Positions 1 to 10,598 are shown, numbered from the stretch's first letter. The stretch is DNA of 64,000 nucleotides from CALAZP01 sp964410725 (GCA_964410725.1 CAYPID010000002.1:124001-188000); one strand, 5' to 3'. Notes: generated by a model from the sequence alone, not told the origin. Made by a program: numbers and translations.

Positions 1-3000
1 AAATCTGGCAGAATTTGGTTTTCCAACAAAGCCCTATTGGCTCCCCTGGGAATACTTCCAGTTTCGTTTCGATTGTACTGACGGATAAATTTGCCATCTA
101 ACGTATAAATCGTTACGGTACAGACTGCTGGCAAGTTGGTAATTTTAACTGTATTTACAAATTGGGAAACCTCATAATCAGAAAATCCTAAGTAAGGATT
201 GGGAACAGCCTTGATTTTGTCTAAGGATTCATCCACGAATAATTGATCTGGATCCCCTGCCTCCTTATTAATAATACTGAATTGGTAGGAAGGATAACCA
301 TTGTATTCTCCTGTTCCTACGGCGGTTTTATAACTATTGTCAACTCTTAGTTGAATCGTTAACTCCTCTGGGATTAAACCCTCTGCATAACTTCGCATTT
401 GGGTACCAGTCGCCATCATAGGGAAACCAGCCCATGTGATTTCTCTTAAGGCAGCTACCTTGAATAAACTTGGCAAAGTAGACCTTAATCTAGATCTCAA
501 CTGAGCACATTCATCATATGGAGTTTTAGTCACATAAATAAAATGTTGTCCTCCAGCTAAATACTCATATGCTAATCCAGATACTCCACCTAATGGTAGT
601 AATAATTGTGAAGTGGGATTAAACATCATATCAGCTCCTGTTGGCTTTCCATCATAAGATTCTGGAAAAAATGTCCCATCATATGAGGAATTTTCTCCAA
701 AGAAAATATTTAACCTTTCCCCTGTTTCAACGTCTATGGCGTATCCTGGAAACCACCCCATTCCAGTCCCTGGGTCTTCAGTATCAATATCTGGAAGGCC
801 ATCTCCATTGTTATCGTCTTTAGTGACATTTTGGCCAGACCTTAAATCAAATTGCTTACGTTCTTCTTGACCTAAGAAACCTTCAGACTCGTAGTAGGCA
901 TTCGCAGTTTCTACTATGACGCATCTACTCCATTTTGATTTATCAGGAGTTAAAACTATATCTACATTATTCAAATCGCTTAATTCAGCTTGCGAGCGAA
1001 CGATTGAATTTCCACTTACGTTGGTCCATGCTGGCGTAATATAAGGCAAGTTATCGCCAGCTCGAGTTCTATAATTGTCAATCATATAGGGAGTGAAAAA
1101 ACCTGGCCCAATATTATTGAAGGATTGATTCGGGTCTAGTGGGGCATCCTCCTCTCCTGGTGAATTAATCACATAATCAAAAATAACATCATCTAAGAAA
1201 GAATTACCAGGTACCCAACCATCAGGAATGCCCGTTAACCATTCCTCGGCATCTGGATTACTGTATTCAATTTCCATTCCTAAGACGCCGTTCTTTGTGT
1301 TGAGTTTGTCGCCAGGCTCTCCAGTTTGCCCAATGGTAACGGTAAATCCAAATTCCTTGATGATTTGCTCATTCAATCTATCGATGGATCCCTCTGAAAT
1401 TACCAGGGGCGCACTAGGATTGGTCAGGCTTTTTAATTGCCACGTTACTTGTTCATCTAAAACGTCATTATCCATATTTTCATCCCGCATAGTCAACTCA
1501 TAAGTACCATCCACCACATCCAATGGATTGAAAATTGTTACTTTAATAGGACCAGCTCCCTCGTCATAAGTAATTGTTCCATCAAATTCTCCTTTGAGGA
1601 TTGATTCTTGAGTAGCCTTAGACATTCTAAGAAAATTGCCACCTGCACCTACCCCATCGATTCGTGTAATAATTGCACCATCACCGTAATTAGCATTTAG
1701 TTTTCGATCAACAATAGGCCTGGGAATTACCGTATAATATGGGTTATCTCCATCACCAATATTACGCCTGCCCTCTAAATAAGGCCTTTTCTGGCCAATT
1801 TGCCTTTGTGGATCATATAATTCGTAATTGTTATAGGCATAGGCAACTGCAACAAAATAATATTTTTTATGATTGATTAATCTTCGGTCTCCTGTTGCAA
1901 ACTGGTCCTCAGTGATTCGAAAGGAATGCTCAATACCCTGATCCCGTCCCTCTACCATTAATTGAGGTACAAACAACTCCTCTGAAGTAGGATTGTCAGT
2001 ACTTACCCAATTGAAAATCCGATTCACCCCATTAGTCACATCTGCCTGAAAAATCAACCGGGCTTTATCTGGGTTATCAAAATCAGCAGTAGTGACATCA
2101 GAAGAGGCCAATTGGTAAAGCTTATATCCCTCAAACTCATACAGTGAATCAGCTACACCAGCTGGAATTTGTAAGCCTTTTTGAGCATATGCTTCGAAGG
2201 CATTATTAGAAACAATTGTGTCATTCGTAAAAATTGCAATAATTTCCTTGTCCAATGCTATGAAATCTACATCTGGTGCATCAGGACCATCTGTAATTTC
2301 AAAACAATTATCAAATAAAGCCTGTGCAATATCATCAGCTTCTTGAAGTTTGGCAATACTGGGACAGGGATAATTTTGATCAGCTACCCATACCGCACCA
2401 ATGATTAATTCATTAACCGCACCTGGATCTAGTCTGAAGGGGCCCGATGCTTGAATCATTCTCCTATCACCGAAAGGCAATCCCGCTGTACACATAGACC
2501 ATCCGTCTACATCATCGGGAGGATTAGGAAACGCGTATTTAACTGGAATCCCATCCTGATAAGCATCGTCACCAAAAGTAAACGGACTACCATCTCTCCA
2601 AGATCCCGACAGGTAATTAAAATATTCTTGTGCTGTATTAGGGTCTGTAGTTCCAACAGGAGGAGAACCAATTCCACCATTATTGTAATAGGTGAATGAA
2701 GACATTCCAATTTCTTCTCCAAATTCATTTAAAGGCCCGCGAAAATAATCTATTCCTAAAATCGGGATTTCTTCACAATAGGTATTGACTCCTCCTTGAC
2801 AAACGCAACCTGTTTCACCATCAGCAGCATCCTCGTTATAAACATAAGCCAAGTTACGATTCACATCACTGCCAATATAATCATCTGTAAAGCAACCTAA
2901 GTCTGGGTCAACCCACATCGCAAAATAAGTACTATCTATACTTTCAACCGCCCTATTGATTAATTTATACCGCTGGAAAGTCATGTTGTTAATCTCGTCG

Positions 3001-3836
3001 TTAGTTGCATAAGCAAATGCTTGAACCTGAATCTCCATTTGAATAGGATCTCCTCTGGATTCTGAATGAATATTACCAGCATCATTGTAAATCCAAAAAG
3101 TCATTTCGTCTGGAAATTGAGGTTGGTCTGTGCATCCACGAATTTCGATAACAGGAAAATCTCCTTTATCGGGATCATAATTTCCATCCCCATCTTGATC
3201 CCAAAAACCAGCAAGACCTTGGGAGGTGTTGGGCAAATCAAACTTATGAATATCCGAAAAAAAACGATTTCCTTTGGCTGGCCATCCCCTCACATCTTTA
3301 GGAATATCCTCAGGCTGATATTCTATTCCCATTTGCTTGGCAGCTTCCCAATTCCTCAAATGAGTTTCTATACTTTCACCTTTAACTACAAAGAATTTAT
3401 CCCACTTGGCACATACATCTTGCTCCGTCTTCCCAGTTTCAGGATCCAAAGGTCCCGGCCAAAAATCACTATTGCCACTGGATCTTCCATAGGTCTGAGC
3501 CGCAAGTTTTAAATTTCCAGCTGGATCAACACCCCCTAACCAAACCGCACCAGTAAAAATAGCTGATACTTCAGGCAAACCCGGAGCAACCTTGGGGACG
3601 ATATATCTACCATCAGTACCATCCCACCAAACATCCCCGCCAGATAATAATCGAGCTCTTACATTATTAATTGCTTGGTCAACTTGGGCAATCGCATTGT
3701 CACAATTTTCCCTAAAACTCACTGTACTGCTACTGCCATTGCGCAATCGCTTGACTATATTGGGGTTGATATGACTCTTTACGCCTAAAGGCCACCCCAT
3801 AATAATCACCAATACAACAGATACAATCCTGAACAT
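1..3836 (-). CDS. Large secreted protein, probable T9SS client (3' end outside window)
   Basis: An open minus-strand frame runs from an ATG at 3836 to the left edge, about 1278 codons with no stop, so the C-terminus is missing. The N-terminus MFRIVSVVLVIIMGWPLGVKS looks like a signal peptide. The body is rich in Asp, Asn, Gly and aromatic residues, with acidic loops of the DxDGDGxxD kind (for example around 3190 and 800) that could bind calcium. A Cys cluster lies near 2780-2820. The last visible part, near 1-170, reads like the beta-sandwich that precedes a type IX secretion sorting domain (TVTIYTLDGKFIRQYNR). It follows the TonB receptor gene by only 15 bases on the same strand, so the two are probably co-transcribed. 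The function is not recognised; the sorting domain itself is inferred to lie beyond the edge. Confidence 0.75.
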   Translation of the reverse strand, partial: MFRIVSVVLVIIMGWPLGVKSHINPNIVKRLRNGSSSTVSFRENCDNAIAQVDQAINNVRARLLSGGDVWWDGTDGRYIVPKVAPGLPEVSAIFTGAVWLGGVDPAGNLKLAAQTYGRSSGNSDFWPGPLDPETGKTEQDVCAKWDKFFVVKGESIETHLRNWEAAKQMGIEYQPEDIPKDVRGWPAKGNRFFSDIHKFDLPNTSQGLAGFWDQDGDGNYDPDKGDFPVIEIRGCTDQPQFPDEMTFWIYNDAGNIHSESRGDPIQMEIQVQAFAYATNDEINNMTFQRYKLINRAVESIDSTYFAMWVDPDLGCFTDDYIGSDVNRNLAYVYNEDAADGETGCVCQGGVNTYCEEIPILGIDYFRGPLNEFGEEIGMSSFTYYNNGGIGSPPVGTTDPNTAQEYFNYLSGSWRDGSPFTFGDDAYQDGIPVKYAFPNPPDDVDGWSMCTAGLPFGDRRMIQASGPFRLDPGAVNELIIGAVWVADQNYPCPSIAKLQEADDIAQALFDNCFEITDGPDAPDVDFIALDKEIIAIFTNDTIVSNNAFEAYAQKGLQIPAGVADSLYEFEGYKLYQLASSDVTTADFDNPDKARLIFQADVTNGVNRIFNWVSTDNPTSEELFVPQLMVEGRDQGIEHSFRITEDQFATGDRRLINHKKYYFVAVAYAYNNYELYDPQRQIGQKRPYLEGRRNIGDGDNPYYTVIPRPIVDRKLNANYGDGAIITRIDGVGAGGNFLRMSKATQESILKGEFDGTITYDEGAGPIKVTIFNPLDVVDGTYELTMRDENMDNDVLDEQVTWQLKSLTNPSAPLVISEGSIDRLNEQIIKEFGFTVTIGQTGEPGDKLNTKNGVLGMEIEYSNPDAEEWLTGIPDGWVPGNSFLDDVIFDYVINSPGEEDAPLDPNQSFNNIGPGFFTPYMIDNYRTRAGDNLPYITPAWTNVSGNSIVRSQAELSDLNNVDIVLTPDKSKWSRCVIVETANAYYESEGFLGQEERKQFDLRSGQNVTKDDNNGDGLPDIDTEDPGTGMGWFPGYAIDVETGERLNIFFGENSSYDGTFFPESYDGKPTGADMMFNPTSQLLLPLGGVSGLAYEYLAGGQHFIYVTKTPYDECAQLRSRLRSTLPSLFKVAALREITWAGFPMMATGTQMRSYAEGLIPEELTIQLRVDNSYKTAVGTGEYNGYPSYQFSIINKEAGDPDQLFVDESLDKIKAVPNPYLGFSDYEVSQFVNTVKITNLPAVCTVTIYTLDGKFIRQYNRNETGSIPRGANRALLENQILPD

Positions 3837-3851
3837 ATTTTCCTAGCAATT

Positions 3852-6800
3852 TTATAAATCAAATATAGCTCCTACATAAATCCTTCGCGGTAAGCTAAAA
3901 AAATCTGGGTTTAACAAAGACCATTGGAAAGATGCCAAATATGCCTCAACTTCCCTATCCGAATTATTGATATTTTCTAACTTATCTAGACCATTTGAAG
4001 ACAACAAAAACCCATCATCCGTTGGAGAACCCGAAGCTGGATATACATTGATGATATTTTTTCTGTCCAACAAATTAGAGATCCTAGCATAAATATTTAC
4101 AGCCCATCCTTCCCTCAGTTGAATAGACTTATCTACCCTGAGGTTTAACGTGAGGTTCCAGGGTTTCCTGGATCCATTGATCGACCCAGCAGTAGTAGCT
4201 CCTCCCAATTCTAATGGAGTGACCTGGGCCGTATAGGGCCTACCTGAAACCAAAATTCCTTGTAGGTTAACCCCAAAATTAGCCAATAGCTCCCTGTCTC
4301 CAATTCTTGGTCCAAAGTAACTCCTTCCACTACCGTATCTATAATCAACATTGGCAACAATCCTGTGCCTTTCATCAAAATTTAACGGAAATAAAGTTCT
4401 CAAATTACCCCTAGAAGTCAACCCCCGTTGAGAATTGGCATTAGACCCTGTACCATCTGCAAATTGCAAGGTATAGTTAGCCTGAAGAGAAACATTACCT
4501 GTCCGCCTTAAATCATATTGAAATGAAAACCCTTTTACCGTTCCGAAATCTAAATTGTCGTAAGTAGTATATTGATTTACTATTGGGACTGGAAAAAAGG
4601 TCCTTACCTGAATCATGTCCCTCATTTCCTTGTAATAAGCTGCAATTTTCAGGGCTGAAGACATCGATAACCTTTGTTGGAATCCCACCTCATAATCAAT
4701 GGTTCTTTCCGGCTTTAGATTGGGATTGTTTTTTACGTTACCCGCTTCATCTGTAAAATAAAAATAATCTCTTGCGGTAGCCAAAGTATTTGAGGCTGGC
4801 CTCTGGACCAAAATGTCATAATGTGCAAAAAAATTCGCGACATCAGATATAGGAAAAGAAAAAGCCAATCTAGGCATCCAATTAACCTGAGCTTTGTAAT
4901 CCTCAAAGGAAACCGATGGATCAAAATCTTTACTTTTAATAAAATTAGGATTATCCTGAACGCGATCATCTTGATATCTTGGGTAAACTAATCCTCCGGA
5001 AAATAAATTCGTTGGACTGTTGACAGGCGTTCCATTTGCAGCATACCATTGATCCGCGTCCCTGTAAGCAGTTACACTATTGCCAGCTTCATCTAGGTAA
5101 ACCTTATAATTGTCCATTATATTACCTGGCCTATCCCCACCAAATCTTTCATGAAATTCTCCAGCCCCCATAATTTCATATAACGAATAATTATCTTTTA
5201 GAACTCTTGTATTGGCATCATATCGATCAACCCTTAGCCCCAATCTAAATATGATATCCCTAAAAGTAAATTTATCTTGAAGATATACCGCCTGATAAAT
5301 AGGTCTATTGGGAGCAACGGGAAAAGTTCTTACTCCTTCCGCATCTACAGCCGAGAAAAAATCCTCGAATTGCCCATCAAAATAGCCCCCCAAATAATCG
5401 TGGCCAAAATATCCCAACACTCCCTGATCATTCAATTCTTTGGCGGAAAACATAGACAAATCTAATTCCTCTGGACTCAAACCATCTACATTGACATATT
5501 GATCTAGAGATTGTCCTGTAACTGCTCTAATAGATTTGTAAAATTTATTATCTCCAGAGGTCACAATATCCAAACCCAATAAAGGAGTATTGACAAATGT
5601 CCCAATATCTGCATAACCGACAGTATCTGGATTAGCCGCAATTCCCTGGATATGATTATTGGCTTGCTGCCTAGCTATATCCCATAAAGATCTGGGTGCT
5701 ACATTGTAACTCCTATCAATTCTTTGCTCATACCAAAATCCAATCTGAATATTATGCCTGCCAAAATCAGATTTTTGCGGAACCCAATCAAAATTTAGTG
5801 CCCCACTAAGTGTATAGGTATCATTTTCTGTCTGCGAATATAAATTGTAGACCGTACCCACATTTGAATGAAAACCCCAAGAATTGGTAAATATTCCAGA
5901 AATTGTCCCATTCGGTGCATAAAAATTGTCCCTAGACAACAAATTTCCTGTGCCGGCCAAATTTGTAATTAAATAATCTGTAATTGTCCCATTCAAACCC
6001 TCATCAAAATTGATTTCCATGGCTTTATTGTAATTGGCCAAAACAGGGTTCCTATCCCCTGGAGTATAGCTACGCAAAACCTGACGGTAATCTGTATGTA
6101 TCAATTCTAAAAGCTGCGTTTCAGGATTAAATACTTGGACAAAAGTGGGTATCCAATCAATATCAAAATTTCCTACATATCCATAATCAAAATAATTAGC
6201 TCCGTGTCTAGGATCTGAAATTTCGCCTATAACCTTTTCAAATCCAGCTTGCAGAACATAAGAAATATTTCTAAATGCCCCTTTATCCTCCTTTTGATTC
6301 AACCGATGCCTAAATCTGAAATTTGCTCTATAGGAGCTATTATAACTGAAAGGATTATTATGACTATTCAACACCCGCCAACCACCAGGGGTAAACTGAT
6401 TTTTAGAATTTCTATAAGCTCCTGTGATGGAAATATCAATTTCATCCGAAATCCTTGCATCAATTTTAGCAGTAATGTCAGCTCGTTCAGCACTTTCAAA
6501 AGGCTTGTAAGGTAAAATATCCACATCTTCCCCTTTCATAAAATCCGCCGCAACATATGGACTGCCTCTTCTGGTCAAAATTGGGTTTTCTTCTAATTCG
6601 AGTAATTTATCTTCCTTTATTCTGAAAATATCGGTAGCTGGTGGATCATCATCTCCTAATTGGCTGTATCTACCTGCAATCCTAAAACCTAAAAGAGAGT
6701 TACCATTGCTTTTTTTCAAAATAGGTCCACTGAGATTGAACCCTACCAAGCTATTATCATAAGAGTCGAATGGGCTGGAAGACTCCACCTCTACACTGCC

Positions 6801-7490
6801 AGAAAATGAAGAGGATGGTCCCTTGGTAGTAATTGAAATAATGCCCCCAGTTACATCCCCATATTGAGCCTCAATACCACCAGTAATCACTTGCATCTGG
6901 TCAATTTCAGATTCGGGAATTAATGATCCTCTTACTCTAATTCCATCCACGTAATAATCTGTAGCGTTGGATCTTGACCCTCTAACATTTAATGCTTCTC
7001 CTTCATCCGAAGAAGCAAGTCCAGCAGATGTTGCCGCCAATGCATTAATGTTACGAGTAGGTAATGTCCTAATCTGGTCCCCAGTCAAAACCGACCCAGA
7101 AGTAGTATTGTCCTGCTCGATTAAAGGAACTTTATATTCTTTTACAATGACCTCATCCAAAACCAATCCCCCATCAGATTCCATTAGAATATCCAATTTA
7201 TTAGATTTTCCAGCTAATATCTGAACCCCTTTGATTCGCTGTGTAGCCAATCCAATATAACTGACTTCTACTTCGTAATTACCTGGATCTAAAGTTGGAA
7301 AGCTATAAAATCCATCCAAATCAGTATCCGATCCTGTAATCAATACCCCATTTTTATAGACCACTACATTTGCAAAGGCCACAGGTTCCTTGTCATCACC
7401 ATTACTTACTATACCTGATAAGGAAGTTTGACCAATCAACCAATTAGCCAAAACCATTCCAACCAATAAAAAAAATGTCCTCAATCTCAT
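3852..7490 (-). CDS. TonB-dependent outer membrane receptor with N-terminal CarboxypepD_reg-like domain
   Basis: This 1212-residue protein starts with a signal peptide (cleavage near LIGQ), followed by a carboxypeptidase-regulatory-like beta-sandwich at about residues 23-105 (SGIVSNGDDKEPVAFANVVV, then GFYSFPTLDPGNYEVEVSYIG). The plug domain covers about 115-225 and includes LNVRGSRSNATDYYVDGIRV and GGIEAQYGDVTGGIISITTK. The rest is a 22-strand barrel with many aromatic, alternating strands, ending in the C-terminal aromatic-rich strand RRIYVGAIFDL. The architecture is that of SusC/RagA-like or Oar-like receptors that import large ligands using TonB-ExbBD energy. No SusD gene follows; instead a giant secreted protein gene lies 15 bases downstream, suggesting an alternative partner. 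The substrate cannot be told from the sequence. Confidence 0.92.
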   Translation of the reverse strand: MRLRTFFLLVGMVLANWLIGQTSLSGIVSNGDDKEPVAFANVVVYKNGVLITGSDTDLDGFYSFPTLDPGNYEVEVSYIGLATQRIKGVQILAGKSNKLDILMESDGGLVLDEVIVKEYKVPLIEQDNTTSGSVLTGDQIRTLPTRNINALAATSAGLASSDEGEALNVRGSRSNATDYYVDGIRVRGSLIPESEIDQMQVITGGIEAQYGDVTGGIISITTKGPSSSFSGSVEVESSSPFDSYDNSLVGFNLSGPILKKSNGNSLLGFRIAGRYSQLGDDDPPATDIFRIKEDKLLELEENPILTRRGSPYVAADFMKGEDVDILPYKPFESAERADITAKIDARISDEIDISITGAYRNSKNQFTPGGWRVLNSHNNPFSYNSSYRANFRFRHRLNQKEDKGAFRNISYVLQAGFEKVIGEISDPRHGANYFDYGYVGNFDIDWIPTFVQVFNPETQLLELIHTDYRQVLRSYTPGDRNPVLANYNKAMEINFDEGLNGTITDYLITNLAGTGNLLSRDNFYAPNGTISGIFTNSWGFHSNVGTVYNLYSQTENDTYTLSGALNFDWVPQKSDFGRHNIQIGFWYEQRIDRSYNVAPRSLWDIARQQANNHIQGIAANPDTVGYADIGTFVNTPLLGLDIVTSGDNKFYKSIRAVTGQSLDQYVNVDGLSPEELDLSMFSAKELNDQGVLGYFGHDYLGGYFDGQFEDFFSAVDAEGVRTFPVAPNRPIYQAVYLQDKFTFRDIIFRLGLRVDRYDANTRVLKDNYSLYEIMGAGEFHERFGGDRPGNIMDNYKVYLDEAGNSVTAYRDADQWYAANGTPVNSPTNLFSGGLVYPRYQDDRVQDNPNFIKSKDFDPSVSFEDYKAQVNWMPRLAFSFPISDVANFFAHYDILVQRPASNTLATARDYFYFTDEAGNVKNNPNLKPERTIDYEVGFQQRLSMSSALKIAAYYKEMRDMIQVRTFFPVPIVNQYTTYDNLDFGTVKGFSFQYDLRRTGNVSLQANYTLQFADGTGSNANSQRGLTSRGNLRTLFPLNFDERHRIVANVDYRYGSGRSYFGPRIGDRELLANFGVNLQGILVSGRPYTAQVTPLELGGATTAGSINGSRKPWNLTLNLRVDKSIQLREGWAVNIYARISNLLDRKNIINVYPASGSPTDDGFLLSSNGLDKLENINNSDREVEAYLASFQWSLLNPDFFSLPRRIYVGAIFDL

Positions 7491-7766
7491 ATTTCAAAAG
7501 CTATTGTTTCCTCAAGGAAAGAGGTTAAGTCCACAAGATACTACATTATTGTACCTAAATATTCCATGAAGCTCCAATTTTTCGTTTTGAAATCCTTGAA
7601 TTGATGGCGACCTTTTAATTGTAATTGAATTTTAATGTCAATAAAATTCAGAAAACGACTCTTTTTAATTGGAATTATGGCAATATTTTAACGGGTAACT
7701 TATAAAAAGTACCTTTTTTTAAGGCTCCTAAAGTATATTTGCTGCCGGTGTGAAAAAAATAGATAA
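7491..7766. other. Divergent intergenic region between TonB receptor and carB
   Basis: These 276 bases hold no convincing ORF. They contain the carB promoter element near the right end and a perfect 9-base inverted repeat (TGAATTTTA at 7626-7634 and TAAAATTCA at 7642-7650, loop of 7). No T-run follows the repeat on either strand, so it is not an obvious terminator; an operator role is possible but unsupported. No clean TAnnTTTG box was found for the receptor gene; the nearest is TAGCTTTTG, one base too long, immediately before its start. Confidence 0.5.
7734..7741 (+). promoter_or_regulatory. Putative -7 promoter element of carB (TATATTTG)
   Basis: TATATTTG matches the Bacteroidota sigma-ABfr -7 consensus TAnnTTTG and lies 25 bases before the carB ATG, implying a leader of about 20 bases. 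The -33 box is weak; only a T-run (7714-7720) lies at about the right distance. Confidence 0.5.
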
Positions 7767-10598
7767 ATGCCTAGAGACAATTCCATAAAATCAGTTTTAA
7801 TTATAGGAAGTGGCCCCATTGTTATAGGTCAGGCTTGTGAATTTGATTATTCAGGTTCTCAGGCAGCAAGGTCCCTAAGAGAAGAAGGTATAGAAGTTAC
7901 TTTAATCAATAGCAATCCCGCTACTATAATGACGGACCCCGTCACTGCTGATCACGTCCATCTCTTACCGCTTACCGTAGATAGCATTATTGAGGTTTTG
8001 GAAATGCGCAAAATAGATGCCGTACTGCCAACTATGGGAGGACAAACTGCATTAAACTTAGCAATTGAAGCAGGAAAACTAGGTGTTTGGGAGAAATATA
8101 ACATCCGATTAATCGGGGTTGACCTCAACGCTATAGAACTCACTGAAAATAGAGAGGCCTTTAGACAACATATGATCGATATAGGCCTAAGTGTAGCACC
8201 ATCACATATTGCTAATTCATTTTTAGAAGGAAAAGAAGCTGCGCAAAAAATTGGATTCCCACTTGTCATCAGACCTTCCTACACTCTAGGTGGTTCAGGT
8301 GGAGCTTTTGTTCATAAAGAAGAAGAATTTGATGCCGCTCTTAGAAATGGCTTAAATATGTCTCCAACCCATGAGGTACTAGTCGAAAAGGCTGTATTAG
8401 GTTGGAAAGAATTTGAATTGGAATTGCTTAGAGACCAAGCGGATAATGTAGTTATCATTTGTACCGTCGAAAACTTAGATCCAATGGGTATTCATACGGG
8501 TGATAGTATTACCGTTGCCCCAGCTATGACCCTCTCTGATACTGCTTATCAGGAAATGAGAGACCAAGCTATAAAAGCCATGCGCTCTTTGGGTAATTTT
8601 GCCGGAGGCTGTAATATTCAATTCTCCATTAACCCTGAAGATGAACATCTAATTGTAATCGAAATAAATCCAAGAGTTTCAAGATCCTCCGCTTTGGCGA
8701 GCAAGGCAACTGGGTACCCTATTGCTAAAATTGCCGCTAAACTGGCAATAGGCTACACCTTAGATGAACTAAAGAACCAAATTACTAAAAACACCTCCGC
8801 TTTCTTTGAACCAACATTGGATTATGTAATTGTTAAGATGCCTCGTTGGAATTTCGACAAATTTCCCGGTTCAGATACCAGTCTAGGTTTGCAAATGAAA
8901 TCCGTAGGAGAAGTTATGGGAATCGGAAGAACTTTCAAAGAAGCTCTTCAAAAAGCATGTCAATCTTTAGAAAACAATAGACTAGGTTTAGGCGCAGATA
9001 ACAAAGAGTGGATTCAAACTGCTGATATTCTATCTAGGTTAGAAAAGCCAAGTGATGATCGAATCTTCAGACTAAAAGATGCGCTAGCTCTGGGAGTCCC
9101 TGAGAAAACCATTCAAAAGTTGACCAAAATAGACCCTTGGTTTATTAAGCAGATAAAAGACTTAGTTCAGTTCGAAAATCACCTAAAATCCTTTAAAACC
9201 ATCGATGCTGTTCCCTCTAATTTTCTTAAAGAATTAAAACAAGCGGGATATTCAGATGGGCAAATTGGATGGGTTTTGAGGACCACGGAAGAAGAGGTAG
9301 CACAAAGAAGAAAAGCTTTAGGTATTCGAAGGACCTATAAAATGGTAGACACCTGTGCTGCAGAATTTGAAGCACAAACGCCCTATTTTTACTCCACCTT
9401 CGAATCAGAAAACGAAAGCATACCCAATCCAAACAAGAAAAAAATTATTGTTTTAGGCTCAGGCCCTAATAGGATTGGCCAGGGAATTGAATTCGATTAT
9501 TGTTGTGTACATGGAATACTAGCTATTAAGGATGTTGGTTATGAAGCCATTATGATTAATTGTAATCCCGAAACGGTCTCTACTGATTTCGATATTGCAG
9601 ATAAGTTATACTTCGAGCCTGTCTTCTGGGAACATCTGGAAGAAATAATTAATCTTGAAAAGCCAGATGGAATTATCGTGCAATTAGGTGGCCAAACCGC
9701 CTTAAAGTTGGCAGAAACCTTTTATAAGAAAGGTATCAAAATTGTTGGTACTGACTTTCCATCTATGGACTTGGCCGAAGATAGAGGTGCGTTTTCCGAT
9801 TTACTAAAATCATTAGATATTCCCTATCCGAGATATGGCGTAGCTGAAACTACAGATTTAGCACTTCAAATTGCCAGAGAAGTGACCTATCCTGTTCTAG
9901 TCAGGCCCTCATACGTGTTAGGAGGCCAGCAAATGAGAATTGTTATCAATGACCAGGAATTAGAAAAACACGTTCTAAGCATTTTCAAGCATTTGCCCGA
10001 CAATAAAGTTTTAATAGATCAATTTCTAGATCGTGCAAAGGAGGCCGAAATAGATGCCATTTGTGATGGAGATGAGGTTCATATCATGGGCGTTATGGAA
10101 CATATTGAACCTGCAGGTATACACTCTGGAGATAGTTCTGCCGTTTTACCTACCTACAGTCTTTCCGTAGAAGCCGTTAATACCATGGTAGACTATACCC
10201 ATAAATTAGCGAAAGCTCTGAAAATTAAAGGATTAATCAACATTCAATTTGCTATTAAAAAAGTCGGAGATACTGAAAAGGTTTACGTTATTGAAGCTAA
10301 TCCACGAGCTTCCAGAACTACACCCTTCATAGCCAAAGCCTATAAAGTCCCTTATTTACAAATAGCTACTAAAGTGATGTTAGGCACCCACAAGTTAAAG
10401 GATTTTGATATCAAACCGCAACCGAGTGGATATGCCATTAAGGTTCCAGTTTTTTCTTTTAATAAATTTCCTAATGTGGATAAAAACTTAGGACCTGAAA
10501 TGAAATCTACCGGGGAAGCTATTCAATTCATTAAGGATTTAACAGATCCATTTTTCCGTGAACTGGATAGCAAAAGATATATGTATTTAACTCGTTAA
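7767..10598 (+). CDS. carB: Carbamoyl-phosphate synthase large subunit lacking the allosteric domain
   Basis: CarB combines ammonia delivered by CarA, bicarbonate and two ATP to make carbamoyl phosphate for pyrimidines and arginine. The 943-residue protein begins with SVLIIGSGPIVIGQACEFDYSG and shows the first ATP-grasp unit (RPSYTLGGSGGAF near 170; EINPRVSRSSALASKATGYPIA near 295), a helical oligomerisation region at about 400-550, and the second synthetase half (VLGSGPNRIGQGIEFDYCC near 565; RPSYVLGGQQMRIV near 710; EANPRASRTTPFIAKAY near 845). The E. coli enzyme has 1073 residues. Here the protein ends soon after the second ATP-grasp domain, so the C-terminal MGS-like domain that binds UMP and ornithine is absent. 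Short CarB proteins of this kind occur in other Bacteroidota as far as I recall. carA is not adjacent. The stop overlaps that of the convergent lipoprotein gene. Confidence 0.97.
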   Translation: MPRDNSIKSVLIIGSGPIVIGQACEFDYSGSQAARSLREEGIEVTLINSNPATIMTDPVTADHVHLLPLTVDSIIEVLEMRKIDAVLPTMGGQTALNLAIEAGKLGVWEKYNIRLIGVDLNAIELTENREAFRQHMIDIGLSVAPSHIANSFLEGKEAAQKIGFPLVIRPSYTLGGSGGAFVHKEEEFDAALRNGLNMSPTHEVLVEKAVLGWKEFELELLRDQADNVVIICTVENLDPMGIHTGDSITVAPAMTLSDTAYQEMRDQAIKAMRSLGNFAGGCNIQFSINPEDEHLIVIEINPRVSRSSALASKATGYPIAKIAAKLAIGYTLDELKNQITKNTSAFFEPTLDYVIVKMPRWNFDKFPGSDTSLGLQMKSVGEVMGIGRTFKEALQKACQSLENNRLGLGADNKEWIQTADILSRLEKPSDDRIFRLKDALALGVPEKTIQKLTKIDPWFIKQIKDLVQFENHLKSFKTIDAVPSNFLKELKQAGYSDGQIGWVLRTTEEEVAQRRKALGIRRTYKMVDTCAAEFEAQTPYFYSTFESENESIPNPNKKKIIVLGSGPNRIGQGIEFDYCCVHGILAIKDVGYEAIMINCNPETVSTDFDIADKLYFEPVFWEHLEEIINLEKPDGIIVQLGGQTALKLAETFYKKGIKIVGTDFPSMDLAEDRGAFSDLLKSLDIPYPRYGVAETTDLALQIAREVTYPVLVRPSYVLGGQQMRIVINDQELEKHVLSIFKHLPDNKVLIDQFLDRAKEAEIDAICDGDEVHIMGVMEHIEPAGIHSGDSSAVLPTYSLSVEAVNTMVDYTHKLAKALKIKGLINIQFAIKKVGDTEKVYVIEANPRASRTTPFIAKAYKVPYLQIATKVMLGTHKLKDFDIKPQPSGYAIKVPVFSFNKFPNVDKNLGPEMKSTGEAIQFIKDLTDPFFRELDSKRYMYLTR

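Noticed and set aside
3066..3512. 148-codon plus-strand ORF
   Set aside because: It lies entirely antisense within the large secreted protein gene, whose minus-strand frame has coherent protein features; the plus frame shows no domain.
7626..7650. 9-base inverted repeat upstream of carB as a terminator or riboswitch
   Set aside because: No T-run on either strand and it lies far from any gene end; no known riboswitch pattern is seen.
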